This document shows, piece by piece, positions 45,721 to 56,902 of a stretch of DNA of 64,000 bases. Under the pieces are notes generated by a model that made no database searches, was not told the DNA's origin, and saw only the letters and a program-made list of their open reading frames with translations. Position 1 is the first letter of the stretch. Each line of letters begins with the position of its first letter. The position numbers and the translations under genes are program-made. Origin of the DNA: Tricholoma matsutake (lineage: Eukaryota; Basidiomycota; Agaricomycetes; Agaricales; Tricholomataceae); contig AP026548.1 of assembly GCA_026075535.2 (NCBI GenBank), positions 3,038,001 through 3,102,000 on the forward strand. The letters run 5' to 3'.

Positions 45721-46856
45721 GCATTGTTTTTGGTTAAGTGGTTCAACGGTAAAGGCACCCTCTGCAGGAGGCGAAGTATGGCAGTTCCAGTCAATAGTTG
45801 TGGTTGCCTCCTCCTCAATGACAAGCCATCCTTCATATTCTACCTCCTTAATTGATGCTGTGGGAAGAGGATCACTAGCAAGCCCAGCAAATGGGGCATA
45901 GGTGTCAGGTTGAGGGTCTGCAGGGTCAGAGTCCACCATAACCATGAAGGCCCATCCATTAACATCTCTCACAGTAATTGGAACCTTCAGAGGTTTTGAC
46001 GAAGTGTTGGCCTTCTTCCCTTTTTCACGAGCTGCTCTCCGGGCTGCCACGGATTCCTCAATTGTCTTCCCAGCCATTCCCCCCCCACCTTGATGCAGTA
46101 CTCAGTCGAATGTCCTGCTTTTCCACAATTGGTATTCCCACAAACCTGCCCATTAAATGGCTTGGTTGATTTAGTATGAGCAGTGAGAGCTACAGATGAC
46201 CTGGAGTCTGTGTGGTGGTCGTTCTCAAGGAGCGACTGTTCGTTTTCCAGGAATAGGCGGATATCTTTCGATGTATAAGGGGATTCCTTCATGGAGGCGG
46301 TGATGTCACAAGAGATAATTGATTGTGCGTGAAGAAAATTTTCACTGAGGGAGTTCAAAAGGGCAATGCAACAAAGGAGGTTGGGTTTGATGTCCCCCAT
46401 AGCAAATGCATGCTCAATGAGGGCACAAATTTTGTCGGCCATCTCAGGAAGGGGAGTGTCAGTGCTGCATTGGGTGGTGAGGGCTTGTTGTAATAACTGG
46501 ACTTGCCAAACAGGGCCCTCATTCTGGTGTTGTTTATGAAGTGCCTCCCAGTTTACAGTTGTAGCCTTTTCTATGTCAATGAAAGGGTGCTCAGATGGGA
46601 TGATGCTGGATGCAATGAATGTGTATGCGAGATGGGAATTGGCTTTCCAGTTAATCAGTGCTCGAGGTTCAGAGGCAGTAGGTGCGGGGATTGTGCCAGT
46701 AATGTATTCGTAGAGACCATTCAGTGAAAGAGCAATAGTAATTTCCTCGCACTATTCTTTGTAGTTCGACTTGAGTTTGTCGAGTTTCTCACCGGAATAT
46801 TGTACAGAGAGCTTGATCAAAGTAACCGAGGGAGGGGTAATGTCTAGCATGCTCAT
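45715..46856 (-). pseudogene. Copia gag
   Basis: Starts MSMLDITPPS at 46856. Contains TIALSLNGLYEYITGTI, LLNSLSENFLHAQSI, FLENEQSLL and the zinc knuckle CGNTNCGKAGHSTEYC. Directly after the knuckle an eight-base C run (46079-46086, plus strand) accompanies a frame change; the second frame (MAGKTIEESVAARRAAREK...) then continues into the protease frame. A TAG near 46758 replaces what reads as Trp in the sibling (KEWCED). Whether the C8 site is a mutation or a slippage site cannot be told from one copy. Confidence 0.8.
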
Positions 46857-47036
46857 AACAGACAAAAAATAATAGGTTTTGTGGGAAGGCGAGGCCATCG
46901 AGAGGACTGATTGCACAAAGGACAGTCCATGATCCAAAATCGGAAAGTGATTGGATTGTCGATCAAAGGAAAATGATGTATGGATAACGTTGAGTGGCTA
47001 GGAGATTTTCTACTGTCGCTTAGAAGTGATGGCAGT

Positions 47037-47047
47037 GGCCCATAACC
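47037..47047 (-). promoter_or_regulatory. Copia primer binding site, half-tRNA type
   Basis: Directly abuts the 5' LTR. On the minus strand it reads GGTTATGGGCC, complementary to the anticodon-loop side of initiator tRNA-Met, as in Drosophila copia. The same 11-mer abuts the LTRs at 12627 and 55930, and GGTTATGGACC abuts the LTR at 49498. Confidence 0.75.
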
Positions 47048-47466
47048 TGTAGAAAATCAATCCTAGAATATACAAGGATAAACTCAGTACTTGTATAAGT
47101 GACTGATAATACACGAGACTGTACCTAGAATATATGAGGATAAACTAAGGTACAGTAAGTATCATTCTATGAATAGCATGTAGGCAACACTCACCTCAGT
47201 ACTTGTATAAGTGACTGAGGTGATCATGTATCTATCTACCTGTATATATATATGTTCAGTCTAATAAAGGGGGAGATGAGAGAAAAGGTATCTTTGATGC
47301 ATTTGTGTGAATGCATCAAAGGGAAGTGCTACTAATAGCACACACATCACAGAAGCTGATCTCAGCCGATCACATACCATGTTTGTCTTGCACATCAAAG
47401 GGATATGCCAAGAATAGAACATGCATCAAATGTGTCAGTTGCATGATCACAGTGTGAATCTCAACA
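47048..47466 (-). repeat. 5' LTR of the Copia element
   Basis: 419 bp, TG...CA, followed by the second copy of the AGACT target duplication. It should hold the promoter for the minus-strand transcript; I cannot point to a specific TATA box with confidence. Confidence 0.95.
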
Positions 47467-47471
47467 AGACT

Positions 47472-48158
47472 TGGATAAAGAGGGATTTAATCCTGTTTTC
47501 AAAAATTCTACCAATGCGGCTTCTCCCATGTCCATTTGCAAAGCTTCTGCTTTGAACTGCAAAATAAATTCATCTGCCATTAGGGAACCTTGGTGCATGG
47601 TTTTTAATTTAGCATTGGCTGTCACCTTCAGATTAGGGTCCCCAAACTGTGCCTCCAATCGCTCCAGAAATTCTTGAAGGTTGCAAATGGTTTATTTTCC
47701 ATGGCAATTTGATTAATAGCCTCATTTCTCCAGAACTGTGCTTTCCCCCCCTGAATATACAAGAGAGCAAACATTATCCTAGACTCAGCTGTATGAAACT
47801 CTGGCTTCCTCACATGGATGTACAATACTATAGAGCTGATGAAAGATTTTGTATTCTCCATGGTACCATCAAGGATTTGTGGGGGCACGTACTTAGGTAA
47901 GCACACTTTTCCATTTTCAGATTTCTCCGCTGTCTGCACATCATCCTGTGAGACCCACTCCACCATCTCCACCATCTCCTCCATCTCATCATCTCTGTCT
48001 ACTGTTGTCTCTGGCTGTACTTCTGCTTGTCTGGGCTGTGATGCTGCCAACACCAGCACTAATTGCGACATTTGCACCATAAGAACATCAATCTTTGCCT
48101 CTAGTGCTGGTGTGGGAACAGGATTAGGACTGGGATTAGAAGTTGATGGTTCAGACAT
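47472..48158 (-). pseudogene. Gypsy gag, N-terminal part
   Basis: Starts MSEPSTSNPSPNP at 48158. A coiled-coil-like stretch follows, then LPKYVPPQILDGTMENTKSF, RIMFALLYIQGGKAQFWRN and, after a frame change at about 47640, MEAQFGDPN...KLKTMHQGSLMADEFILQF. This is the retrotransposon-gag core (W-x-FKxxFxxxFxD-like). It ends at the Copia insertion (47471). The gag is completed by 41596-41862. Confidence 0.75.
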
Positions 48159-48214
48159 AACAGTTAGATCTGTGATGAATCACTTCTTCAGCTAAGGTGC
48201 CTGATCTCGGAGTT

Positions 48215-48896
48215 ATCACTGAATTTGGCTTGTAACTAAAATAGTCATCTGAATAGAGTAATGTAAATCATAACTAAACCAGATCCAATTGGTTGTCTGG
48301 TTGCAGCTGTCCTAATGATGAGCACTGCCTCTCAATCACTGGCGGTTGCAATGTAAGGTGAGGCCTGGTGTTGGCTTACAAAAGAAAAGGTAGATTACAT
48401 ATATACAAGTACTTCTGGCTCATGCCAAAAGGATGAGTAATCGGATGTGGCACAGTGAAACAATGATGTATGCGCAAGTAAGAGAAGGCACACTGATATG
48501 GGAAGTTGTGTTTTTCTGTTAGGGTGACACCCACTATCTGCTAGGTAAGACCATGCGGGTTCCCTCTACAAGAAGGGAACAAGATGTGTGCGCATGATGG
48601 GGAATTGATTGTTTTGATGTGAGGGGTTATTTATAGATTAGTTGGTTGAGAAAGGTGTTTCGCACCATGAGTGTAGGTGGAATACCTAAGAGAACACAAC
48701 TGGGGTCCCCTAGGTGTATATTTAAGGTTTATATACTATGTTAGATATATTGTATGTTGTTGTTACCAATGCACTTGTACATGCGCATACATATTGATGC
48801 ATGTGAAATAAAATTCTCATGCTATCAAAGTGTAACATAATTCGACATAATAAAATAATATTTTATTTTATTAACTAATGGGGCTGTTTCCTAACA
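48215..48896 (-). repeat. Probable 5' LTR and leader of the Gypsy element
   Basis: The outer end is sharp: minus strand begins TGTTAGGAAACAG at 48896, exactly where the neighbouring Copia gag is cut. The inner end is only approximate (near 48215-48235, where GTGATAACTCC may be the primer site). AT-rich toward 48840. The matching 3' LTR was lost at the 40086 truncation. Confidence 0.55.
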
Positions 48897-49323
48897 CTCA
48901 AGTTCTGGATGTCTGCGATTGCTTGCTCCACTTGAACTCCCAAATCCACCAGTGTTTCATTGTCCTTCTTGTGGATTGAAAACAGTGCATCATAGGCATT
49001 AAATTGTGCACCTGGTTTCTTTTGAAGGTGGGCAGCCTCCAATCTTCCATATTTGAATAGGGTCTTCTTCATAACCTCTAAAATGAACCCACTGTTTCTT
49101 TGATGCACAAAGAAAGAGTTCTCCAGCAGCCTTGTAAGAGGCTTTATCCCATGCAGCAGCATCCTTCACATGCTCCTTTTCATTTGGTCTTGTCTCCTTC
49201 CCAGAGACAATTCCCCAAGTCCCTGTTTTCATCAACCATGCCTTCATTTCACCACTCCAGTCCATAATAGTTGGATGCTGAGAGTTGTTCAAATGTTGGC
49301 ATTTCTGATGATGTAGATGCCAT
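48897..49323 (-). pseudogene. Copia gag of an older element, cut by the Gypsy LTR
   Basis: Starts MASTSSEMPTFEQLSASNYY at 49323; after a one-base shift it continues WSGEMKAWLMKTGTWGIVSG, ASYKAAGELFLC, EEDPIQIWK, then QKKPGAQFNAYDALFSIHK. This is the DUF4219/UBN2-type Copia gag. Coding stops abruptly at 48897 next to TGTTAGG of the Gypsy LTR. The rest of this element is not in the window. Confidence 0.7.
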
Positions 49324-49486
49324 GATGCAAGTGTGTGTAGTGTGTGTGCGTGCATGTCAAGTGTTCCCAATGACTAGTCAATGACTTAGTCCAAAAAATT
49401 TCAAGTCTCCAAGTTCCAATTCAACAAGTGCAGCAAATAGCAGTGGTAATGAATGCAACAGTACTTTGTTACAAGTCAAAGGCCAG

Positions 49487-49910
49487 GGTCCATAACCTGT
49501 TAAAAGCTTAAGATGAATTCTACTAGTGTTAAACACTAGTCAGTAACTCAAGTCAACTGTCTGCAACACACTTATAACACAGGTTTAATAATAGTAGTGT
49601 GTATTGAACTTTGGCCAAATCAATCTAGTGTCTAGTTTCCTAGACATAGTAGGAATCCACATTTGTTTGGTCCTGTCATGCCAGGACACTGTGAGGTGTG
49701 AAAGTAGGTGTCCACTATATTGTGTCTGCATTACCCCCTATGTCTGAGTCCAAGAATCAAAGTAATAGCTACAGTATGAAGCAAGATATGAAGTAAAGTA
49801 ATTTCAGTCATAATATCTACAATGTAACAAGTATAGTAACAAGTCTGTTGGACTATGTAGCAAGTGTGTCATCACAGTATTCAACTCATGGCTAAGGTCC
49901 TGATAAACAT
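49487..49910 (-). repeat. LTR and primer site of the older Copia element
   Basis: GGTTATGGACC (49487-49497, minus strand) abuts an LTR end ...TTTTAACA at 49498. The outer end is not certain; GATAAACA at 49902-49909 is a candidate. Lies upstream of the gag at 49323, as expected for a minus-strand element. Confidence 0.45.
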
Positions 49911-49944
49911 CAAGATTCAATATCATAGGTCATCAGCTATTGCA

Positions 49945-50700
49945 TCAAACATACCATGCAATGAGCATCAAGTCCCTCCACAATTGAATCACTCTCCAAT
50001 CTACAAACTGATGCTTGCCAACCTGGATCACACCCATTGTAGTATGTATGCACACCATCCTTGACATGAAAATTGCGGTGGTAGTTGGTGTGGCACACTG
50101 TTTCAAAAATGTTTGGCCAGGAGACTTTGAGGTGGCAGTTGAGTATTTACCATCACAGTATAAGTGAACAGAGTATGCTGGCAAGACTCCCTTGTTCTGC
50201 GTGTAGAACATGACTTCCCGTGGCTTGGCCTTCTTGAGGGGTTGACCTTTTGCATGCTGTGCGCATCCTATATTCTGACATGTTTGATGTGGTGGGTAAA
50301 ATGTCCATGATGCTAATAGCATACAAAAGAGTCAGTCCTGTGGTTATATAGAAGAATGATATAGCACACTTAGGCTGTGCTTGACACCATGTTCTGCAAA
50401 AGCAGTCTCAACTTTGCTCTCTGAGTATTTCCATACCGTTGTCTTAACGATCTTCCAACAGCTCTCAACAGCAGGTGGTGCAAGGTTGCAGCTGCTGGCA
50501 GGGAATGCAGCAACACTGGGTAGGAGAACAGCAGGAGCCTCAGTGACAGAGATGCCAGCAGGTTGAGCTAGCAAGATAGGATCCTTGAGCCTCGAAGCAA
50601 GGGTGACAAAATCAACAATCTGTTTCCACTTCAAACCTTGAAAGAAAATGAGTCCATGAAGTTGCTGGACCAGCTCCTCAAAGTCGAGTTCGCTCATCAC
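49945..50700 (-). pseudogene. KDZ transposase N-terminal fragment with CxC cluster
   Basis: First part (50700-50344) reads LVQQLHGLIFFQGLKWKQIV, LASRLKDPILLAQPAGI, SCWKIVKTTVW and FAEHGVKHSLSVLY. A short gap that may be an intron follows. The second part has YPPHQTCQNIGC, GQPLKKAKPREVMFYT and VLPAYSVHLYC, then in another frame TNYHRNFHVKDGVHTYY and VGKHQFVDWRVIQLW. This matches the cysteine-cluster region (CxC5 type) preceding KDZ transposases of basidiomycetes. Cys-x4-Cys and Tyr-Cys are visible. The catalytic part is missing beyond 49945, where the Copia LTR lies. Confidence 0.65.
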
Positions 50701-51904
50701 TCTCGAAATCTATTGAACGATGGCCATGAAGAAGTGGAACGACTACGACAAACCTCTATGGCCGTGGGCTGTGCCTATTCTAAATTTAGCCAGGCAGACA
50801 GACAGAGGAACATCCGGATTCTCCAAAGCCGAAATTTTCTGCGCGCAGCCGCTTCAGATAAAACGAGACTAGATGATTGGATCGATGAATTCAATTTCAT
50901 GAGAAAGCCAGTTCAAACTCCGCAGAAAGTTCAAAATACGACGACAAGTTCAACTGCGACAAACACTCTGCACGGCTACTCCTAGCTCCCTTGTTTCAAC
51001 CCCCCAACCTCGAAGCGTTTGGATCTGCAGCGACATATCCTCAAACTGTCGCTTTTGCTGCCATTGCCGTCCCTTCGATGTTTAATTTCCCAAAACCTTT
51101 TTCTTGATGTGTCATTGTTATTGCCAACAACAAAATGGCCTCCTCCCATCCCTCCGAAATAAGGGTAAGGATGTCTTTTGTTACCTTTTCATATCTTTTA
51201 TGCTCTTTGCAACTTAGTTATGATCCACGACGGCTCTACGGCGTGCCCACCCCCTGTCCTAGAGCAAATGGGCTGCAAGGCTAAGAGAGGGCACGAGTGT
51301 GATGACAGGAGGCTGCTGGGAGACACATACCCAAGGTATGCATGTTGACCTTCCTCCCATCCGTACTACTGATTCAAATACGATGGCGGGGGTGATCTAC
51401 AGCTGCGAGTATGCGTTTGATTGTAGCTGACGGTGCGGTGCTACAACCACTGGATGCAACCCGAAAACGGCATCATCACGTCAGAGCCCACCTCCGTCCG
51501 AGCTACTACTCGCATAGCAGATAAGGGGCGAAAACAGGATAGGACAGTGAGACGCGATAGGCATGACACGGGTGCTATGTGCACTTGAATAGGTCGTTAT
51601 GTATACAATAAGTAGCAACGTTACCGTTATCAATAAATTCCTACATCTTTCGGGAAAAAAAATTGGTGTGATGTGATGTACTCTAGTAAATCGTGGACCG
51701 TGGTGGAATTCGGGTGTGTTTGTGGTGCCACAAACGGATTGTGGCTTGATTGTGGCATCGGATCTTTGGAATCCTACACCCATTTTGTGGCGGTGTGGGA
51801 TGTGTGTTATGACTATACCCTGCCAGGCGACATGTAGTTTTCCTAATCTTTGGGTTATCTGAGACTCGGACTATTCGGCCCCTTGCTCCCAAGGACCGTA
51901 TAGG
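50701..51904. other. CpG-rich unique region with weak open frames
   Basis: A plus-strand frame (50638-50985) reads ERLRQTSMAVGCAYSKFSQ, IRILQSRNFLRAAA and LDDWIDEFNFMRKP. It has normal composition but no family I recognise. Another possible short start is at 51135 (MASSHPSEI) with a GTAAGG donor and TTAG acceptor 50-60 nt later, without supporting length. Composition resembles the host-gene region, not the repeats. Confidence 0.25.
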
Positions 51905-54900
51905 CGACAACTGAAACGGGTGTACTCCACTTTTCGCTTACTAAACGTAGCTTGGCTATGCGACACACCGGTCGAGTATCCGAGCTCACGATACAACCTC
52001 TACTCGCTGCGCACCACTCATTCCGCACGGATTCCAGAACAGCCGGTCGGCAAAGATTTGATGGACCACCTCAGGTTTTCTATTCATATATAAATGATTA
52101 TCCAGACCGTGGCGTCCACTCGAGAGCGCTGCCTTAGTCTTCGAGATGGTTAGTGGAGGGGTTTCTTTGGTCTGCAAAGCTATCCCTCACACCTGGTGAA
52201 CTTAGATCAAGGCGGTATTCGTGTAACTCTGCCACTACTTTGGGGGGTACTATGCGCGAGATCGAGATAGCACGATCACGAACTGTGGTCTGTCTTAAGC
52301 TTGATGGCTGAAGACCATTCTGCCGTTGGATATCTTGGCGGTCTTAAAAAGTTGCTGAAGGTACTGGCACCTATAAGAGCTTGCGACAACAGAATAATCT
52401 ACAACTCTCCTTCCCAACTACCCGACGACCCATTATCATGCGTTAACCTCAGAGTTTGCTCAGAGTCACGTTTAACTCTTCGACAATTCTCTTACTAAGA
52501 AGGTCGCTATGCATGGCATGCCAGTGAACTTGTTCGACAGCATCGTTGCGAAGCTCCGTCTGTCTGAATATAATAGAACAACGGTCTTCTACTGCAAATA
52601 TCGGGCTACTAGTACTATTGCTTCGCTAACAGATCATCAGGAAAAAAAATCAAGGATCCCCAAGATCCTGTTGTAACTCTTGAATAGCTTCGGATCTCCC
52701 AGAGATTTCACACAAGATGCTTTGTGGAATACTTCTGTTAATGAAGCATAGCATGCTGACGATCTTGTTCTCCCCTCGGAATCAATCAACTATCTGTTAG
52801 GATCTTATGGCCACACAACTTGTTTGTCAAGATCAAGTGAAAATCAAAGCAGGCGAGCATCGAGATCAATTGCCTTTCTTCTGCTTCAACAGCAACATGT
52901 CGTGCTAGTCGCCGAGTCAGTGCCTTGTCATCGCTTCACCAATTGCTATGCGTCAACCTATCTCACAGGTATCTCCGAGCCTATGCTATTTTTGGTAGAC
53001 TTGAAATTCCGTGGTGGTTCTCGGGCGACATAGCATCTCTCGCGGCAACGAACCTTCTGGCGTTGTTGTGGCGAGACACTCCGACTGCGATAGATCTGAT
53101 GTCTGCAGCACCTGAGACTCGGCCGCTTTTCGAGGTTATACATAACGTTAGCAACTTATGATCAAGAGGCCCTGTAGATGTGGAATCATATTTTTGGGAT
53201 CCTTCGTTCGTAGTGTAAGTGATGAAAAGATCTCAAGTAGTTATATGTACTGTAATTTGTTCGAAAACATTAGTAGCTCATCATGATATGCTAATGTCCC
53301 CGCTGTCCCGTCACCCGTGACCCAGACAACGCATGGACTTGCCAACAGGACGAATGTAGACCCATGTAGGCCTACATACCCCATATAGGCAAGTCCCAAC
53401 TTCCTGATCAGTGGGCTGACCTGGAAACGATGTGAAGATGCCGAAATCAGTGCTAGAATATTAGGCGAATTTGGGATGTACATAAAGGCGAGTCCCAAAC
53501 ACGTACTGGTATCGCACTGATAGAAATACTCTGCACTGTTGACTTCACCAATTGCCACGATGACGGATATCACTTCTACGATGGATGGGCTGTACTGGGG
53601 TATGTAGTAATCCTTTAACCCATGGACTTGGGATCCTCACAAGAGCTGACTGTCTTTAGGTGTTCTGATTTCTACCATGTATGCATACTGCTGCTCTCTG
53701 CCACCCAGATCATCCATTAAATTTTGGAACCAAGGCTCTTCGGTATCACTATGTCCCAAGGCTGGACCTATGCCCGTAATAACAATGACAAATGGCATCT
53801 TCGCCTTCTTGTAAGTCATCACACGCATACAGCTGAGGAATCACACTGACGTGAGCCAGGTTGCAGTTTTAATGTGGGTAAAATGCACCTACAATTAGAA
53901 AAACTTGGCGAGCCTTTGTTTGCAGCCTCATGGATTCTGGTACCACATATCTGAATGGGCAAATTCCCCGGTACTACTTGGTATTGTATTTACTTACGTG
54001 CTTCACTCTGACCACCAAGATCACACTATTTTTCAAACAGATGTCAAATTTTGGGAATTATAGCAATTACCCATTCCCAAAGTGTGTTTTTCTTTCATTG
54101 TCAATTGCAAGATTTATTGGTACATCTGATTCAGAACCATACTGGTGGTGTTAGGCCTGAGTACAGCAGCAATCTACTTGTCTGCCTTTTGGTGCCTCTT
54201 GTCTGTCACAATATTGATCTTCTAAGTATGCAGGAGTACTTTGTTTTTTGTTTCACGACTCTACATCTGTCAGTAATTTTATAACCTGTTAGGCTGTTTT
54301 TCCTTTGGTCAACTAACTGCATACTACATAGTGGATAAAAGCTGTCAGTGGGCTACAGCAATTGCAGTAAGCATGATCACCCTACAGAATACATGTCTCT
54401 CAGCATGTGACAGACCTTTTTTATAACTGGTTATTTCAGTAAGTCTCCCATCTCATCTCTTTTGCCTTTTCAAAAATGATACCTCAATATTTACCTCTAG
54501 TTATCATTACTAGTGGGTAGACCCTTTTCTTTGGGGCAAGATTGTGTCCAATATATAAACAGAGCAAGCTGGTAGTGTTCATGAGCCCTCTGTTTTTTTT
54601 TCTATTTGTTCAAGTCCTTCTACAAAGGTTTGGTTATGACTATACCAGGACCTTCAAATGGCCATTGACAAAGAAATTCCCAGATACAGATAGGCATTGG
54701 CCTTGCCTTTTTGGCACTCAGTCTCACAACCATTACAGTGGTCATGCATAAAAAACTGTCCAGTGGACAAACAAACTTTAAAATGTGTTTTTTTTCTGTA
54801 GTTCTGCAATCCTGTGGAAATTCTTTTTAACATGGTAAACAGGACAAAAAAAATACTACAACGGCTGCAACTATTTATTATAACAAGAGGCTTGCTTGTG

Positions 54901-55573
54901 GCCCTGAATTCCATTGTTCTATCGATTTTGTTTCTAGCACAGTGCAAGACTTCCCACTGGTGCATGTTTTCCATACATGATATTCCACTAGTGGAAATCT
55001 TCATGTTGATTTTCATCAGGTTTCCATTTTTCTTTTTTGAGTCAAAACTCCATGTCATCTCTATGGGTGTGTGATTATCTTCTGGATCAGATAAGTGACT
55101 AATTTAGAACTTCAGTGGCTATGTAAACAGTTCAGTTGCTGGCTCTTATTAAATACTGACCATGTACTCTGGCAGGCTCAATGCACGAACATACCCAGCT
55201 AATCAGTTGGATGAGGGGATGATATCAATGGCCAACATCAAGACAGCTTCCAATCAATTGAAGAGAAACCCAGTTGATGATGGTTCTAATACTGAGCCTC
55301 AGATCATGCATCTTAACAATCTGCTAGATGCAGTGAGTGTAGTTATATATGTCATCCACTCTTCTCATCCTCTCAGCAGGATGACAAACATGGCAACATG
55401 GTGAAGATCCATCAGTGTAAGATATTATTTCAAGTTTGGTATACCATACAGGAAATGCCTTCTGACTAGTGAACTTAGGAGGTTTGGAACTATCTAGTAT
55501 GAAGAAGTCTGTACAAGTTGCTCAATACTGAATGTTAAAGTCTTTATGATTCTACTGCTTCTTTAGTAAAGTA
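51905..55573 (-). repeat. Right arm of the large inverted duplication
   Basis: Reverse complement of 12984-18475 without the hAT element of the left arm. The arms enclose about 33.4 kb. Differences between arms are few and again often CG/TG/CA. The plus-strand copies of the decayed genes described for the left arm lie at 51960-53790 and 54540-55404. Confidence 0.9.
54540..55404 (+). pseudogene. Decayed multi-helix membrane protein, possibly DUF6534-like (right copy)
   Basis: Better preserved than the left copy. 54580-54650 encodes a hydrophobic helix; 54814-55074 has ILQRLQLFIITRGLLVALNS and IVLSILFLAQC. After a possible intron ending ...TCTGGCAG at about 55174, the last exon reads LNARTYPANQLDEGM and ASNQLKRNPVDDGSN and may run to 55404. 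No continuous frame links the pieces. Confidence 0.35.
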
Positions 55574-55930
55574 TGTTGAGATTCACACCATGATCACACA
55601 TGATCAGCACATTTATCACACATGATTGGTACATTTGATGTGCACTCTATTCTTAGTGCATCCCTTTGATGCACTTGGACAAATGTCCCATAGATATCTT
55701 TCTCCCATTATCTCTTTGTTTAACTGAATGTATATATAGGTAGATAGATATTTGGTCACCTCAGTCACTTATACAAGTACTGAGGTGAGCATTAACTTGT
55801 ATCTGTTGCTACAGATTACTTACTGTACCTTAGTGTACACCTTTGTATTCTAGGTACAGTCCACATTGAATAGAGTCACTTATACAAGTACTGAGTGTAC
55901 ACCTTTGTATTCTAGGATTGATTCTCTACA
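55574..55930 (+). repeat. 357-bp Copia LTR, right inverted copy
   Basis: TGTTGAG...CTACA. Followed at 55931 by GGTTATGGGCC. Same length as 12627-12983 and differing at only about seven places. Its element runs on the plus strand and is interrupted after 40 bp by the solo LTR. Confidence 0.9.
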
Positions 55931-55970
55931 GGTTATGGGCCACTCCTGTTGTTGAAACAATGGTAGAGAT

Positions 55971-56676
55971 TGTCAAGAACTGTTCCTCGCCCTATCGGAA
56001 CCTGCATCCATCTGACTCTTTCCCGCATGTCAAACATGACTTTTGTCTACGCCTCCCGATTTCGTTCCCGGCTGCCTTGCACTGCCCACGCTGCTGTGCA
56101 TCAGGCTGCCTTGTACAGCATCCACGGCTGCCTTTCCAAGGCTGCCATCTCTATTGCAAATTTGACTATGGATTCCTGTGCAGCTCCCATAGGTAATTTA
56201 TCTACGCAGTCAAGACACTGCCACAGTCTTCGTTCCTGTTCTGCATTATTCTGGACTACAGTATTTAAGCTTAGTTAGTTTTGCCTTGTATTCCTCAGTT
56301 CGTATATCAACATAGACTCGACTTTACCCTGCCAATCTAAAACCTCCTTCTACTCCAACCCCTGTCCTCTAAGAGTCTGGACTACATTCAACTCAACCTC
56401 TAGTCTCCCTCCGAAGTTCTAGTCTCATCTGAACTCAACCTAAGTCCCTCCATACTCCTCCCCACGTTTACCCACACTTTCCTGCTCCTACCTCTAAACC
56501 CTCGACTTGAAATTAGGACACCAGACGAGGTGAAGGGCGCAGCTTCTTACAAGCTGAAGCCAAGTCCTTTCCGTTCCCCCTCCTGCAGAATCCGCATTGA
56601 CCCGACAATCTCCCGCTATCATCACCCGCAGTGTCCAGACGGATTCTGAAGCAGCCTCTAGGATCAGTTCTTAACA
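55971..56676 (+). mobile_element. 706-bp solo Gypsy LTR
   Basis: TGTCAAGAAC...GTTCTTAACA ends. GAGAT at 55966-55970 is duplicated at 56677-56681; removing it restores the Copia leader found at 12570-12590. Same family and length as the LTRs at 57406 and 63214. Solo LTRs arise by recombination between the two LTRs of an element. Confidence 0.95.
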
Positions 56677-56902
56677 GAGATCTCCTAGCCACTCCACGTT
56701 TTTTTTTGATGTCACTTTTGATCTACCGATCTCTATCCCCAATTCCACCCCAGATCACAGACTTATTACTTGTGATCAACACCTTGGCACATTTTCCCTC
56801 CCTTTGTTAAATCTTGCACCTTCCTAGCCACCCTCCAAATGCCACTGAACATCCAATTGTCATCATGGGTGTGGAATCTACTTCTACTACTGTTTCCATC
56901 CC
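56677..56902 (+). pseudogene. Copia leader and first codons of gag, right inverted copy
   Basis: Continues the Copia element of 55574-55930. It reads through the leader, uninterrupted here, where the left copy has the composite element. Gag then starts with MGVESTSTTVSIP at 56864, cut at 56902 by another LTR. Confidence 0.75.

Larger units (their letters stand above)
41868..47466 (-). mobile_element. Nearly complete Ty1/Copia retrotransposon, 5599 bp
   Basis: 419-bp LTRs, TG...CA ends, AGACT duplicated at 41863-41867 and 47467-47471, primer site next to the 5' LTR and a purine tract (GTGAGGAGGAG on the minus strand) next to the 3' LTR. Domain order gag, protease, integrase, RT, RNase H is Copia. 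It is inserted in the gag of a Gypsy element in the same orientation. Broken by at least three frameshifts and a few stops, so inactive. Confidence 0.95.

Noticed and set aside
45987..46087. Programmed frameshift in Copia gag at the C8 run
   Set aside because: Only one copy is available and relatives I recall read through in one frame; a simple indel in a homopolymer is more likely.
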